NCBI GenBank assembly: GCA_030674185.1
Contig: CM060308.1
Coordinates: 34,408,089-34,472,088 of the forward strand
From: Monoplex corrugatus
Taxonomy: Eukaryota > Mollusca > Gastropoda > Littorinimorpha > Ranellidae
DNA length: 64,000 nucleotides
Direction: 5' to 3'
In this document: piece by piece, positions 49,860-63,621 of the stretch
Layout of the letters: each line of letters starts with the position of its first letter
Numbering within the stretch: the stretch's first letter is position 1
Made by a program: the position numbers and the translations under genes
The notes under the pieces: generated by a model
What the model saw: only the letters and a program-made list of their open reading frames with translations
The model's database searches: none
Told to the model about the DNA's origin: nothing

Positions 49860-52630
49860 CTCAGGACAATAACTTTGTGGGACGACACTGAAAGTTTGAG
49901 AGAGAGGGTGCATTTTGAACTACTAGTGGGAGAGTCTGTTATGGGAAGCATGTTGTTTTTGACTGCGAGGAAGACACCCTACAGAAGTTCCTCTGTCCTG
50001 CCAGAAGAACGTATAGTTCTCTAGCAGCATGCCATCAGCAGCAAGCTGGCTTCTTGCAGTGACACTATGCTGGAGTCTTTCTTCCTTAGCTCAGAGTTGA
50101 TGAATGCTGTATTTTGCTGTTGTTGATCTGCTGGCTGTCTGAGAGGCCAGGGACATTGTTTTCTTTGGTTTGCTTGCTGTTTTGATAGTTGTCTACGTTT
50201 TGATCAATTCAATGCTCCAATAACACACTGAAGCAGATGGACTGCCACTGTGGCAGATCAGCACATCTTTGTCCAGTGGCTACCTGGATTAAAACCTTTT
50301 GACTACAGCACCTTGTCCACTAGCATCCTGCATTGTCAACCATGCTAGCAAAGCAAAAACTTAACCGTTTAATTCCCTCACCCTATCCACCAGCATCCTG
50401 CAAATAAAGGGTTAAGTTTTTGCAGTTGATGGATAGAATACGGGAATCAAAGGGTTAGAGTGTGCAAGAGCTGATCAGTGAGATGATCTCTCCCACCCTT
50501 GCAGGCAACTCATATAGCCTGTACCTTATGTCAATCCAGTTGGACTCTCCTGATTTAGGTAGGGTTTACTCCTCGGCCCTCTTAACTCCCAGATAACAAT
50601 AACAAGCAACAATAATATAATGGTGATGATAACAACAGTAATGATAATGTCTGTATTTTCTAAGTGGATTAAAAGGATGATGCAGGCACATACACTCACA
50701 AACACATTAAGACTAATCATGTTTGAAGGATTTATTACTTAATGTGAAAAACGGGTATGATCAGATGAGATCCTCTCAACCAGTCTCCATTCTGTATTGT
50801 CACAGCGCTAAAATATACATCTGTACATTTTGGTACCATTTTTAATATATCTATAACCAAGTCAACTGGCACATGCCTCTCAATGTACACATGATTCTTT
50901 CATTCTGCACAGATAACAAACAGGCCAACTCCCATTTATTCAGGCAGCAAGGTAATAAACGAAACACAGACCAGAAGACACAGGACTCCTTTCCGTACTT
51001 TTTCCTCCAGTCTTTTTCCTGGGCACAGCTCTTTGGAGTCATAGGTTCAATTCACTAAGTGTACACATGGTGTTTCTGTTGTGAGTGGACCTTTTTCACT
51101 GTACAGAAATCAAAAACAGCAACTGTATACATAAATCAGATTTTAGACATACCTACCAATTCATTATGCACTCTCCATCTTTCTGCTGAAATGATTGAGA
51201 GTAGGAAACCCATCAGATTTCAGACATACCCAACAATTCATACATTCTCTCCCTCTTTCTGCTAAAATGATTGAGAGTAGGAAAGCCCAACACTAGGATT
51301 AGCATGAGGAAACAAAGAAACATACTCCTGCCTCATCCTGTTGACCCTTCACACCAATGTTTCTGTCACTTCTTGGGCCAAATCCACTTCTCTTTACATG
51401 GATTTACTTCAATGCTATTATGTAAACAGACCTAGAAAAAAAGTGATTTAAACCTGGACCAATTTCAAATAACTGTGTCCCCCCCCCCCCCCCCAATCTT
51501 GAATCTTAATTGTTATTGCTAAAGTGTGTAACACTGCACTTAAATTTCTATTTGTAGTTAACAAAAAGCCGTTCTACAAGCAACTCTGAGACCTGATGAT
51601 GAGAACAAAAAAGTAAGTACTGATTAAAAGAAGGGAAAATGTGTTTGCAGACATGTCACTTCTCCGAAACAAATAGTGTACAATAGTATCAACACAAATA
51701 TATGAGCAATAGGCATCCTCGTTCAATAGATTAAAAAAAAAAATCATAACCAGGTGTGTCATTTTGATTACAGCAGCAACCAACACGCAGTGACAATTTG
51801 GAAGATAAAATATTCTCTCTTAAAACCGACAACAATGAGCAAGTCCACGTACAATTCATTTCAACATCCACCAGAACAGATTCTTGGCACACAGTCACAG
51901 GAATGTCAAGAGTTTGTTTTAAATCATTTATTTCTTCCCTGTGAATGAAATTTGAAAGCATTTATAACCCAAACCGCTAACTGGTAGCCAAACAATGTGC
52001 AGTTCAATGTGCTGCATGCCATTACTGAGGCCACATGATGTTCTGCACCATATTGATGATACCTTACTAACTGTTACTCTTCAAATTAACAGTAACATTA
52101 CACATACACTCATGGCTAATTGAAAGTTTCACTGTACACTTTCACTAAACATATCTCTATTCTAAACAACAATGTTTTAACCAGAGAAGTTCTGCAAACA
52201 AGCAAATGGACTGTTCCTAAGACCTGTTTGCTGCTGATTTGCCATGTGTGTAGTAGGGCTAAGCTAAAGATCAAGTGTAGTTTAGAGAAATAAGTCTTCT
52301 AATTACTCAAACAACAAACAGAATGACAACAAACCACAGGTTTCAACAGTAATAAAGGCTGTGTTTTACTTGCACTCATTCCCATCTTAAATATCTGTGG
52401 TGCACTCTATGTATGTATGCAAGGCTGTATTTCACTTACTAGTATTGGGAAATGAAACTAGTTGACTTCAGAGAAACATAAGGATTTTCCCCTCAAATCC
52501 CTGTTTAACTTGTGTTCTTACCAAATTAAAAAGTGCAACAAACCTGACCTGTTCAGCTTTCTGTCAATGGCTAAAATTCATGTAGCTTCCATGGCTCCCA
52601 CGTGATTTACATTGACAAATCAGTGGTCCT
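49860..52630. other. Intergenic, no gene recognised
   Basis: Holds foldback copy C, a TAA/ATAATG repeat (50590-50650), an 80-bp tandem duplication (51130-51290) and a poly-C tract (51479-51494). No coding signal. Confidence 0.5.
50289..50457. repeat. Foldback element copy C (core inverted relative to A and B)
   Basis: TTGACTACAGCACCTTGTCC start, core TTGTCAACCATGCTAGCAAA (reverse complement of the core in copy A), inner arms TTAATTCCCTCACCC and end GAATCAAAGGGTTAG. Confidence 0.68.
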
Positions 52631-52631
52631 T

Positions 52632-53470
52632 TCACTCACTGTGTACTGAACAGGTCCCACTGATCCTTATTTTTTTGTTTGTTTGCCCTTGCAGATATCC
52701 TTTGCTCTGACGGTTTGTTGAAATTTGTGCACCCTGACTAATGGAAGGACTAGGGCGAGTGATTCCATGAGGCCCAGGAAGATCTGCCTGACTGAAGCTT
52801 AGGGACAGCTCTGGAGAGGTGAGGCTAAGTTTGAGCTTCTGGAGCTTGCCTGAAGTCAGGAAGGCAATCATAGTAAAGATGTTGAACCCCATGTCCAGAA
52901 TTCAAACAACTGCGAGGGCATGAGATAGCATTTCTGGGGTTTGTGCAAAAGCTCAAGTGAGTGCAGAGATCTAGGACTCTCTGGGTGTGAGCTTGGCCAG
53001 AATCAGCCAATCGTCCAGACAGAAGAAGAGATGGATGGATTCTCCTTGGACCAGAGTTGCTAGTTCTCTGAATAATCTTGTGAGAGATGTAGGGGGGGGG
53101 GGCCCCTGAAGGGTGTGGCCTGGAAATGTAGGACTTTATCCTTCCACAGGCATTGCAGGGAGGATGGATAAGGTTGTGGATGTACACATCCATGCGATCA
53201 ATAGAGGAGGCACAATCACCCTTTCTTATCGACCAACGAAATAGGGCTGAGGTTTCGATCAATAGAAAAGGCACAATCACCCTTCCTTATTGACCATCGA
53301 AATAGGGCTGGGGTTTCCATTTTGAAGTGGATTTGCTGTGGGATGGTGCTGCGAGGTGATAGACAATCCAGTACTGGGAGCCAGCCATCCACCAGTGGAC
53401 TTGGGGAGTGTAAATAGGCTGCAACAAAAATCTGGGCCAAACTGTGGAGGGAGGACTTCCATGGCCCGTT
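52632..53470 (-). pseudogene. DIRS-like retrotransposon reverse transcriptase pseudogene
   Basis: Minus strand, in shifting frames: STGGWLAPSTGL (degenerate GGWRPVLDLS block), QIHFKMETPALFRWSIRKGD, AFSIDR, MDVYIHN.IHPP, TRLFRELATLVQGESIHLF, CLDDWLI and MGFNIFTMIAFLTSGKLQKL. The order and the LDDWLI box are typical of DIRS-group RTs. Frameshifts, stops and an internal 64-bp duplication show it is inactive. No recombinase gene or split repeats were seen nearby. Confidence 0.65.
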
Positions 53471-54356
53471 TCGAACAGGACAGTGTGGTTGGTCTTAGGA
53501 TTCCCCCCCCCCCCCTTTCTAGGTGGGATTGTATACCTCTTCCACCCCCACAGACTGAGTCTTGGATGTGGAAAGTAAGGCCTCAATAAATCTGAGATTA
53601 TGACAAGGAGGTCAAGGTGTCAATCAGGAGGCCAAGGTGTTGATCTGGGAACCAGTGGAGGTCAAGCTCACAAGTTTGTTGTGGATTGGCTGCAGGCTGC
53701 AAGAGCACTGGAGAGGTACGTCTACTGGCTATAATATATGGCCAGAAAATGAGGAAGGATATTTACGTCAGGTGGGGTGGAATGCCACCTGGAGGCATCT
53801 TCTGATCTTGTTGGTAAACATTGTCTTTTGGTTCTGGTTAAAAAAAGAAAAAAAAGAAAAAAGAAAAAAGCAATCATGTGCCATTTTGCATAAGTCGGAT
53901 ATGGTAGAGTGTACGATGCCAAATCAACGTGATCCTGGTTCAAATCAACAAAGATCAACCTGAAGATGGTGAGAAGGTAAGATTGAAGGCAGACACAAAT
54001 TCAGAGACAATGAGATATTGAGAAAGTGAAAATGAAGACACAAGTCGACTTACACAAGTCCATTCTGTTTAGCATGATTAGAAAAAATGAGGTACGATGG
54101 GAAATCAGCACTCAGTTGCAGATGACACAGATTGGAAGTGAAACATGTGGATCATGTGGATCATGTGGGAGCTATGGACAGCTATAAGAATTTTGGCCAA
54201 TGACAGAGAGTTGGACTGGTCAAGTTTGCTACGATTTTTGATTTGGTGCATACTAAGTTAAAAACAAGTCTATTTCAATATCACCTTTACTCATTAAAGG
54301 AAAATTCATTCAGTTTAGAATTCATGACAAAATTGATACATTCTCTTGAGACTTAC

Positions 54357-54518
54357 TTAACTTTGACTCCTCAGCTGCCAACAGCATCTTCTTGTCAACA
54401 TGTGGAAGACAAACTAACCTTTGACTCCTCACCTATCACCAGCTTCCTGCAGGAAGCTGTGGATAGGTGAGGAGTCAAGGTTAAGTTTGCAGTGTAGTAG
54501 GTCAGGTGGCAAAGGTTA
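54357..54518. repeat. Foldback element copy D
   Basis: TTAACTTTGACTCCTC start; inner hairpin CCTTTGACTCCTCACCTATC ... GATAGGTGAGGAGTCAAGG is almost perfect around CTTCCTGCAGGAAG. The outer right end is eroded (CAAAGGTTA). Confidence 0.65.
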
Positions 54519-54519
54519 T

Positions 54520-57500
54520 CACCAACCACAATCAATCAGTCAGTCAGTCAATCAAGGTATGGACTTTTTTTTCACACAGGACAGAAGACAATTCACGTAA
54601 AATCTTTATGTATGGCTACCTCTTTTTAAGACCTCTTTCTTTTTAAGAATACATAAATGTTGATGACTAATACATAAAATAATCCAATGAATAAATAACA
54701 CTGTACAGATTTACAGAAACATCAACTTTGGAAAATTGTCTGATATAAGCTGTACAGATTTACAGGAACATTTAACTCTGATATTAAAGAATAAAAAGTT
54801 AAAAAATTTTTTTTTTTTCATGTGTGTACTCCATTTAAGAAAGACTGTGTGAGAGGAAAGATGACATTACTCTCTCTCAAAGCATACAATGTGTATGTAA
54901 TTGAAGCATCACATAGAAGAAAAACAAACGAACAAAAAAAGAAATGAGATATCTGCAGTTCTGATAGTTCAACTAGAGAAAATTTCTGCCTAGTTAGATG
55001 TCTCTCTTCCTCCCTCCCCACCATGTATTTTACAGATTTGCATTGTCAGATTTTCTCTACCAGTTCAACTGTTTTTCTGTCAGTTCAACCACCACTCAAT
55101 GAATTAAAAGCAGTGTTCTTCATGCTCTCCTGGAAGAAACTAGCTTGACTCTAACCAGACAAACACAAAAATATAGTCAGAACGTGTCTATAATGACAAA
55201 ACAAGACGCGCTAATTTTCAACCAACTGGGCCTTTGTCGTGCAAACACGAAAGACAACAAAACTTTTTGTATATGCATGGCCAGACAGCAGAAAATTTGC
55301 GCCCGTCTTGTTCTCTACGTATGCATTCTAATTTTATTTGTGTGTTTTTCTGGTTCCTAGCTGCTTGAACACCAACAGTCACTTTGACTTAGATTTAGCT
55401 TGACTGAGTTATGGTCAAAACTAAACACTGACAAAAACAAAACAAAACAAAACAACAAAAAACCCCAGAAAAAGCATTACTGCTTCCAAAACAAGGAAAC
55501 TTCACCATTTGCAACATCACACTGTCATTAAAAAGCTCGACAATAGGTAAAGAAATCACAAGCCTTTTCAAAGGCAATAAATCTGGGGCCTGTGATGATG
55601 TGACACTGTTAGAACGGCAATTCTCATCGACTGATGAGCAAAATAACACATGAGCAAAACAATAACAATAATCAAAAGAATAAACAAGAAAATAGTATAC
55701 ATTAAAAGTATAGACTAATAACAATACCAACACAGAGCAAAATAGTATACATTAAAAGTATAGACTAATAACAATACCAACACAGAGCAGCCAGCCATTG
55801 TTGTCTTCCAACTGCTGCAAAATCAACAAAGTTTTCAACAACATTGCATCTTCATCTCTTCCTTCAGGCTATTAGAGAAGTTTCAGACAGAAAAACCTGC
55901 TGATTATGGACTGGGATGCTGATTTAGACTGTTCAACAACAAGAAATGTAAACAAAACAGTAGAACCAAATAAGAAAGCTTCTTGGTCCTAGAAATGGCA
56001 ACAATCTCTGATTTTATTATCTGCACACTGTACCTCACTGCGAGTCCTAATTGTGAGAAACAAGGCCGACTGTAAAGACGAGTATAAAGTGTATTTTACG
56101 CTTTGATTACAGGTGAGAATGTATACAGTGTATAAAACAAAATGGTAGATTACAACAGCAAAGAAATAATCACTTCCATACCTTTCGTTGAATGAGACAT
56201 ACACACGTTACTATTGAAAGTTATTCACCATCTTGTTTGGTAATACCACACATTTTTCACAGTTCTGTTCCAAGACATGGAATGAAAACAGATCCTCCTT
56301 CCTTGACACAACACAATACAGCAAGAGCATAAACACGTTTTCATTTTATCTATTTCTCCTCTGAGGTTTTACTAATCTGTATAAAATTTTTTGTCTTATA
56401 AAGACAAACTTTTCCCCCCTTCAAAACTGACAAAAGGTAACATTATGTGCACTGCTCAAGGCTTACCAAAACGATGACTCAAGAAAAGAAAACATTTACT
56501 CCTTTCCATTCTATATTCTCATGCATCATGCAAGACCAAACTAGTCTTAGAATACTGAAAATATCTTGAGTATTCCTTTTGGGGACAAACACATTCGCAC
56601 TAAAGCTGCTGATCCAAAACTTTATTTTCTTAATACACACACACAAAAAGAAGCAGACAAATGAATGATGAAATTTAAACCAAGAATGCAATTAGTACCT
56701 TATTCTATATAGCCAATGAATGAAACATACAAAATCAATTGCTTTCTGGAGTGAACATTCAACCTCTCCAAGGTGCTTCATCAGACCAAATGATTTGCTA
56801 TGCAGTGAACTCTTTTGAAGGTAGCTGATGAAAACACAGCAAGCTGCACAGGACTCTGCACAGCAAACCATTCCGTTTGGCAAAGGACACAAGCTGCACA
56901 GAAAAACATTGCACAGCGAAGGACTACCAAGAAGGGTCAAACTGAAGCATATTCTTTAATTTTTTTAAAATTTTTGTTTTGAGTGGGATAAACAGCAGAG
57001 ACACTCATGGCTCACAAAGATGACTTGACTAGGTGAATGCTCTACATGGGACAGAAGAGCACGAACACATTGATTCCTCACAACACAGCTGTAGAACATT
57101 TTTGACCAAGCATTGCCCACCTTGCATGTGGTAAGAATTTTTTTCACGCACAAGACAAATAAACTTTGCCTGACTGAGTATACTTGCGTTGAGACATTGC
57201 TGCTCACTTCTATTTCGATACACCAGAAACATACATGAAACAGAACAAAACTGCATGGATTTGTTTTTAGCGTGTATCATTAGTGATATAAAAATCATAT
57301 ATATGTATCTATCTATCTATTTATGTATGATATATATATATATATATGTTTGAGGGGTTTACTCTCTTGTTCTCTGCAATTACCCAGCAGCCCCAAGCTA
57401 CGCTCCCTGTATATAACTGAGGTCAACCTGCTTCAAACTGTTATTTATTTATTAAAAAAAACTGAAGCACAGATTGCTGCACCAATATTTCACAAATTGT

Positions 57501-57746
57501 GAATTTCAAAGAGTTATGTCGTATTCGGAAAAGGACTGAACAATAAGGCAATCGTACAAGTTCACCCTCGTCAATAAAGCAACCAAAGATTTAAGATGTG
57601 GCACAACGCAATGTCTGCAAGCACTTTAGGAATTTCAGGATTGCCTCTACAAAGCACTGCAGAAAAAGAAACCTTACCTGACTATCATCATGGGGGCAAG
57701 AGAGAAAGACGAAGAGAAACAGGAGAGGGGGGGAACAGACAAAGAG

Positions 57747-57832
<86 letters not shown>

Positions 57833-60800
57833 CAGACAGACAGACAGAGAGGAGGAAGAGAAGAATGAGTGAGACTAATTTGCACAGCTTTGTTCATAAG
57901 CCCATAAAATGAAAACTTAAGATCATTCCTCTATATGATCAAATGTGAACAAGATTGCAATGGGAACTTTAATATTTGACTTAGAATAAAGCCAAAATGG
58001 CACTGGCAGTGAAATATAAATCAATTTATTTGGAAAACACAAACTACAGAGACCAAACTGAATATGATTAGTCATGCAGTTGGACTGTTTGCTATCAGAG
58101 TTTTAATTAATATCCTTTGTTATCAGAAGTCTAATGTCCAACATCCATTGCAAAAATGATATCACAGATGGGCACTGGAGAACAAACAGGCAAATGGACT
58201 AGAAGAAGAATCGACAGATGAAATCAGAAAAAAAACCATAAAAGAGGAATACCATTTTTTGGTAGTTCCAAGGACAGCACAGGTCTTAAAACTTACAGCC
58301 TGCAAAAGACAAGATTTTGAAATAGGACGCATATAGTCCAAAGAATGTAACAACATGAATGCACTCTCTACTTGATCTCACAACAAAACAGAACAGAAGA
58401 ATTTCAACACATTTTACTGGCATTTTACATTTCTATTACAAATGTCTATCCTCCTCACAGACCAAGCTATTAAACAGAGAAGCAGCAATCTGACTTGCAC
58501 TATTACGACAATAGTCTCCAAAGAAAAAAATATTTGCCTTTTCTGTAAGGAAGTACTTTGCAGTACTCTTTTATAGCCATTAAAAAAAAAAACACAAAAA
58601 AAACTACTACTAAATTTGTGAATATTACCACTTGTAAAATCAATACAATAAAATTGTGCATGAGCATGAAACAATGAGTGACTACAGATTGAACCAGCGA
58701 TTACCTTTCCTGAAATTGACAATTTTCACAGAGAATTATGTTTGAGAGAAAACATGTAAGCTTCTTCTGACTTAATGTTTGAACAACAATCACTTTTTGC
58801 CCCCTTGTGTCTTTCAAGCCCAAGCCATCATTGTGACAGAAGATTGCCTACTCTTTTTAAACCACAGACCAGGGTGTGAGGCCAGTCTCACAATACAGTC
58901 TGCTTATTTGCATCATTGGTCTACAGTTATTAATAGTCTAGCAAGATCAAAAATGAGTGGATAATATGAGCCAATGGATAAATTTTCCCTGAAGTATCTC
59001 CCATGTAATAAACCATTAAAACAAATGGGAAAAAAAGTCCAACAAAAACCAAAACAGGAAAAAAAACCCCACCTCCCATACATGTTCAGTGCTTACTCTT
59101 ACAGGCCATACTGACAGTGAAGTCAGGCATCCAGGAAAACAATCTTTTTTCACGACCAAATTTTGCACAAACATTGACTAACAAACAGAAAATAAGCTCT
59201 AACAATGTTAACAACTTGTGCCAAAAATCTGCAAAACCAGTATGACATCCAAGTTAAAAACAATGACCACCAGCCCCAACCAACATTAAAACAACCACAA
59301 CAAAAAGCTGAACAAATAGATGAAAATCATCAGAAATCAAAGACTTAATTTATGAACCTATTCTGAAAGGCTTTATGGGGCAATTGCCCTTTGTAATAAA
59401 CATGAGATCTCCGTCTTGTCAGAATTCCAAACAGACCTACTATATCCTTATGATGTAATTACAGTCTCAACCTGCAATTTTGCATGTTCCTTTGAAGCCT
59501 GCAATGAAGTACATATTAAAACACTTCCTTCTGCACAGCAATACAATAGCAACAATAGCAAATTTGATTCTATCACAGTTTAGAGCTGTAGTACCTCCCA
59601 CTGGCACAAGAAAAGTCTTACTTTTAGTTGCAGCAAGAAAAACTCTACTGCATGATGAAACACTCAGATGATGTAATACCTCTGCAAATCTTTCACAACA
59701 AGCACACTGTCAGTCTTGCAAATACACAGACCTGCCAACCCTTGACTGAATTGAACAGTAAAAACCAAAAAATACAAACAGAAAGAAACAAGTGGTGGTA
59801 GACGGAGTAAAGGACATAACAAGAACTTTACAGGTGTGATATTCATAGGACCCCGATTTCATTGCAAGTTTTATATTTCTCTATCATTATAACAGCACAG
59901 TTACCCAAACATTATGAATGAAAATTAGGACGAAATAACAAATGATCACTTTCAATTAGATAATGCTGACGATCCCATTTCACATTACTCCCATATCTGT
60001 GTATGAATTGTATTGTTTTAAATTATCACTTCCCCCTCGTCTTAAATGCCACATAGCAAATGTTTTTCATATTATTATGCAAGCTGGCACAGCCAAAAGA
60101 ACAATCTCCAAAACATTACAGCAATTTAGTGTGATAATGCTATTTTGAAGAACACTGTCAGCTGTGCCTCATTCTTCTCAACCCAGCCAAACACAACCAC
60201 ACACATATATACAACTTCTATCCTCCCCCTCGCCACATTAGAAAAAAAAAAAGCAGTTGTAAAAGAGCGTGTGTGTGCGCATGCACATGCGCTTGCATAT
60301 AAGTGAACATGTGGGCGCGTGTGTATATCACAGTTTGTAGATGTATCGGCAAGGATTTCTTGGAGATTCAACAGCATGATGCCATTCATATATCCTTCCA
60401 CTAAATCAAATTTAGACTACATCTCCCACAGGCAGTTGTGAATGCAGAAATCTGACTGGGCATGACATACTTTGGATCTGGCGACCAGAAACATGAACAT
60501 GTTGCAGTACAGACTTCTCTGCTGTTTATGGACAGAACCAAGTAAAGTCTCACAAGTATTTGAACTCACAGGGGAAATTAAGACTATACAAGTTTGAGAT
60601 TGGTCAAATGTTCATGGTCATGATACATATAAAATGTCTAAAGGCACCAGAGAAGGACAATGATTTCAGCACATCCTTACGAGTGTACTTGCTGAAAGAC
60701 ATGTATAATACATTTAAGGGCTGGCAGTTCTGAGTACCATAAACATCACAAACAACAGTCACGCAAGGTAAAAGGCTCCCCCCCCTATAATACATACATA

Positions 60801-61130
60801 CATATACACATATATATACACACATATATGTATATGTATATATACATATAAGATTACCATCGATCATCCCCATGCATATCTCTTACCAAGATTGCTGCCA
60901 TTGTTCCATTTCATTCTCTTACTTCAAAGTCCTTAAAGCTAACACAGTGACAATGTGTAGGAACTAAAAATCCTTGTCTTTCAAGTTCACATTCTGCTGC
61001 CCTGCCCAGCACATGACATAGTAACACAGAAAACTGGTTGGGACAATCTAATAATATTAAATACTAGGACTGGTACAGAGACAATGGTGCCAGGATCATT
61101 GGCGGAGCTCAGCCATGACATTTCAGTGAG
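54520..61130. other. Intergenic or 3' UTR sequence, no gene recognised
   Basis: AT-rich with scattered AATAAA on both strands, a GA microsatellite (57748), a 49-bp tandem duplication (55691-55788) and AT-rich ATCT/TA repeats (57300-57350). Part of it may be the 3' UTR of the ARID4-like gene, which reads minus toward this region. Confidence 0.4.
57748..57830 (+). repeat. GA microsatellite
   Basis: About 40 GA units followed by ACAG repeats; homopurine. Confidence 0.95.
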
Positions 61131-61132
61131 TT

Positions 61133-61170
61133 TCATGAGCACTCTTTGTCCCCAGTGGATGCTTGCGAAC
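61133..61170 (-). CDS. Possible terminal exon of the ARID4-like gene
   Basis: Acceptor TATGTGCAG|GTTCGC fits the phase left by the previous exon and gives (S)SQASTGDKECS then TGA at 61135-61133. Position, phase and a short Ser-rich ending fit a family C-terminus, but 12 residues cannot prove homology. Confidence 0.35.
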
Positions 61171-63506
61171 CTGCACATACAAAATCTGTATTATGGATTG
61201 TTTTAGTTAGCAATCATCATTGGGAAAAGATCTTGTTACATGACTTAACTATCAAATCAATGCTAATGCAACACTATTACAGATTTCATAACTTAACTAT
61301 CAAATCAATGCTAATGTAATACTATTACAGATTTCACTTTACTTGGAACAAAATATTTTGAGAAACAATATGCAACCTTTTGACATTTTGACAAAATGTT
61401 TTTCAAATCAAGTTTTAAGATAAGTTCTAACTTAACTATTTTTGCCAACCACTTGAAATCGGGTGATTCACAAGGTGTTATGTCCCCTGCCTGCCTTGTG
61501 TGACTTCCCCAGTCAGTGGATGATGGAGGGAAATAATCTCATGGTGGCACATCACCAGGAGGAATGCCACTCATCCTTTCTAGGCTGGGCGCCACACTGC
61601 ATATTCACTAACAATAATGATAAAGAAAATGCCAACTAAAATCAAGAACTCAGGTTATTGGATTAAAGTGTCTCTTTATACTCACTTTCACGCTCTTTTT
61701 CCCTTCGTCGAGCACGTTTACGCTTGCGATCAATGGCTGCAACTTCAGCTTTGATGACCTGGTATACCTTGCGAATTTCCTTCATCTTCTCTAAAAGGAA
61801 CTGAATACGGTCTTCTCCTTGTAAGTGTTCGCCCAGATCTGCAACATGAAAACAACTCCCTTAATTACGCTGATTCCAACTTCACAAGGCTCCCACAATC
61901 TTCCAGAGATGAAAATCAAGGACTTTAGAAGAACTTTATAAGGACTTTCTTTGCAAATTACAAGGAGTACATACATTAACAAAACTGGTAGAAAAGAAGA
62001 AAGATAGAGCAGAAGACAGATCCTTGACAGAGAAAGACCTGCAGAGGATAAACTCATCAAAATTTGCATTAAACTGTCCATCCTCTGTTCTGGCAAATAT
62101 TGCCTCCTTCCTTTTTCTTCGCCTTAAAAAGCCATGATACACACACCAAGTGTTGTTCATACTTTTGTATATTCACACAACCAATGAGTAATGGTTCTGC
62201 TGCAGTCCAACTTTGTTTTTATCAGTTGGCATCGGGTGAGGGACAGGGAGACAGATGGAAGGGGTTAAGCACAGCTTGCAAAAGTTTATTTTTATAGCAC
62301 CAAATACACAGTTTGCAAGAGCAGATTGAAATCAAAAAGCAGAATACACCATTATGTACACAGGCATCATCAGCTGCAGTCTAACTGGGCAAGCCTTCTT
62401 TTTTTCAAAACTTCTTCCTTCACAGTCTGGAAACTCTTGTTGTGAAGTTGTGAAGAAGAGTGACTGTTTTCTCTATTGCCACTTTCACCAAGACTTCTAG
62501 TAATGGTACCAAATCAATGCACTTTTTGGCCACTGAAGCATTTTCCAGCCACCTGTGATCTGAGAATTTTGAAAGAAACACTGTGGATCCAGTAACTTGT
62601 TGCGTTTTTGCGACCAATCATTGAACAGAAGCGGCTTGAAAAAAACAAAAAAACAACTTTTGTTTAGGGAGTTAATGCTCAATTCATCTGAAATTCTCAA
62701 TTCATCTGATATATCAACATTGCCTATTAGTTTGCAAATGACTGATCTTTGACGTGAAATCATACCAAGTTAGCTAAAAAAAAAAAAACAATGTAAATTT
62801 CTAAACACTTTTTGGTGACATTTTATTTTTTCTGAAAATAAGCACCTACAAGCACACAGAACACTGAATTGGAAAATACAAGGATCTATGGTCAAATCCA
62901 AGGACCTACAAGGCCTTGGGCACTTCCACCTCAAATCCCGAAACCTATAAGCACCTGCAAGGACTGTGTGAACTCTGTTCAACATTATCACTTAATGGCT
63001 AATCTCTAGACTCGATGCTGTGGTGGAGGAATGATGGGATGCTGCAGCAGATAGGTTCCTCTATCTGTTGCACAGGAATGTGACAGCAAGCAGGCCAGGT
63101 ATGCTAAGATTGGTTTATTCTTTGATGGTTACCACCAATCTCTTCCTACCTTCCTCACAGCCTCTGAATTCTAAAATTTCAAATGAAACATACTATATAA
63201 ATACATGCACATTGTCCAAATTAATTTAATACATTATCAACATGGTGTCATAATAATATTCCACATCAAGACTTCTGTAACAATATAAATTCGTTATCTC
63301 AATATGAACACATCCATTAACATGAATGATTAAAAAATGAATATTATGTAGCACTAAAATATAAAAGAAAACAGTACCATCTGCGAAATGAAACTTGGGT
63401 GGTCGAGATGTCCTGCTCTTAGCATCATTGCTTCCTGCAGATGCCAGGCCACTGTCAGCACCATTCTGATGTAATGGAGACTGACTCTGGGAATCATCAT
63501 CACCAT
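61133..63506 (-). CDS. C-terminal exons of an ARID4/RBBP1-like chromatin gene (partial, continues past right edge)
   Basis: Joined minus-strand exons: 63506-63378, 61838-61686 and, less surely, 61170-61133. All are phase 1 at their junctions. The peptide runs from an acidic Ser-rich linker (DGDDDSQSQSP) into PPKFHFAD, then DLGEHLQGEDRIQFLLEKMK, EIRKVYQVIKAEVAAIDRKR and a basic tail KRARRREKERE. The helical segment followed by IDRKRKR resembles the conserved C-terminus of ARID4A/ARID4B, subunits of Sin3-HDAC complexes in the nucleus. The match is from memory without a search; another chromatin regulator with a similar basic coiled-coil end is possible. The upstream body lies outside the window. 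Confidence 0.55.
61686..61838 (-). CDS. ARID4-like exon: conserved C-terminal helix and basic tail
   Basis: 153 nt, phase 1 in and out. Acceptor ATGTTGCAG|ATCTGG, donor GAAA|GTGAGT. Reads DLGEHLQGEDRIQFLLEKMK then EIRKVYQVIKAEVAAIDRKR. The heptad pattern suggests a coiled coil, followed by an Arg/Lys run typical of nuclear proteins. Confidence 0.82.
63378..63506 (-). CDS. ARID4-like exon: acidic/Ser-rich linker
   Basis: 129 nt, phase 1 in and out. Acceptor TATTTTACAG|ATGGTG, donor GCAGATG|GTACTG. Reads DGDDDSQSQSPLHQNGADSG and later SRTSRPPKFHFAD. The acceptor lies in a 65-bp tandem duplication, so an identical acceptor lies 65 nt upstream; using it would shift the frame. Confidence 0.75.
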
Positions 63507-63621
63507 CTGTAAAATAGGGTTGCCCAAGGTCAGTACATGCATATGAAAATTTACAAAATCATCATCACCATCTGTAAAATAGGGTTGCCCAAGGTCAGTA
63601 CATGCATATGAAAATTTACAA
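63492..63621 (-). repeat. 65-bp tandem duplication across a splice acceptor
   Basis: 63492-63556 and 63557-63621 appear identical. Each contains the polypyrimidine/AG acceptor (ATTTTACAG) and the first 15 bases of the ARID4-like exon. Confidence 0.93.

Noticed and set aside
53885..53950. tRNA-like segment with GATCCTGGTTCAAATC B box
   Set aside because: A-box-like GGATATGGTAGAGTG is present, but the segment is short and has no body or tail; too weak to list as a SINE.
57596..57897. RERERE / SLSLSL frames at 57.7 kb (also 12.2-12.4 kb)
   Set aside because: Translations of GA microsatellites; no flanking domain.
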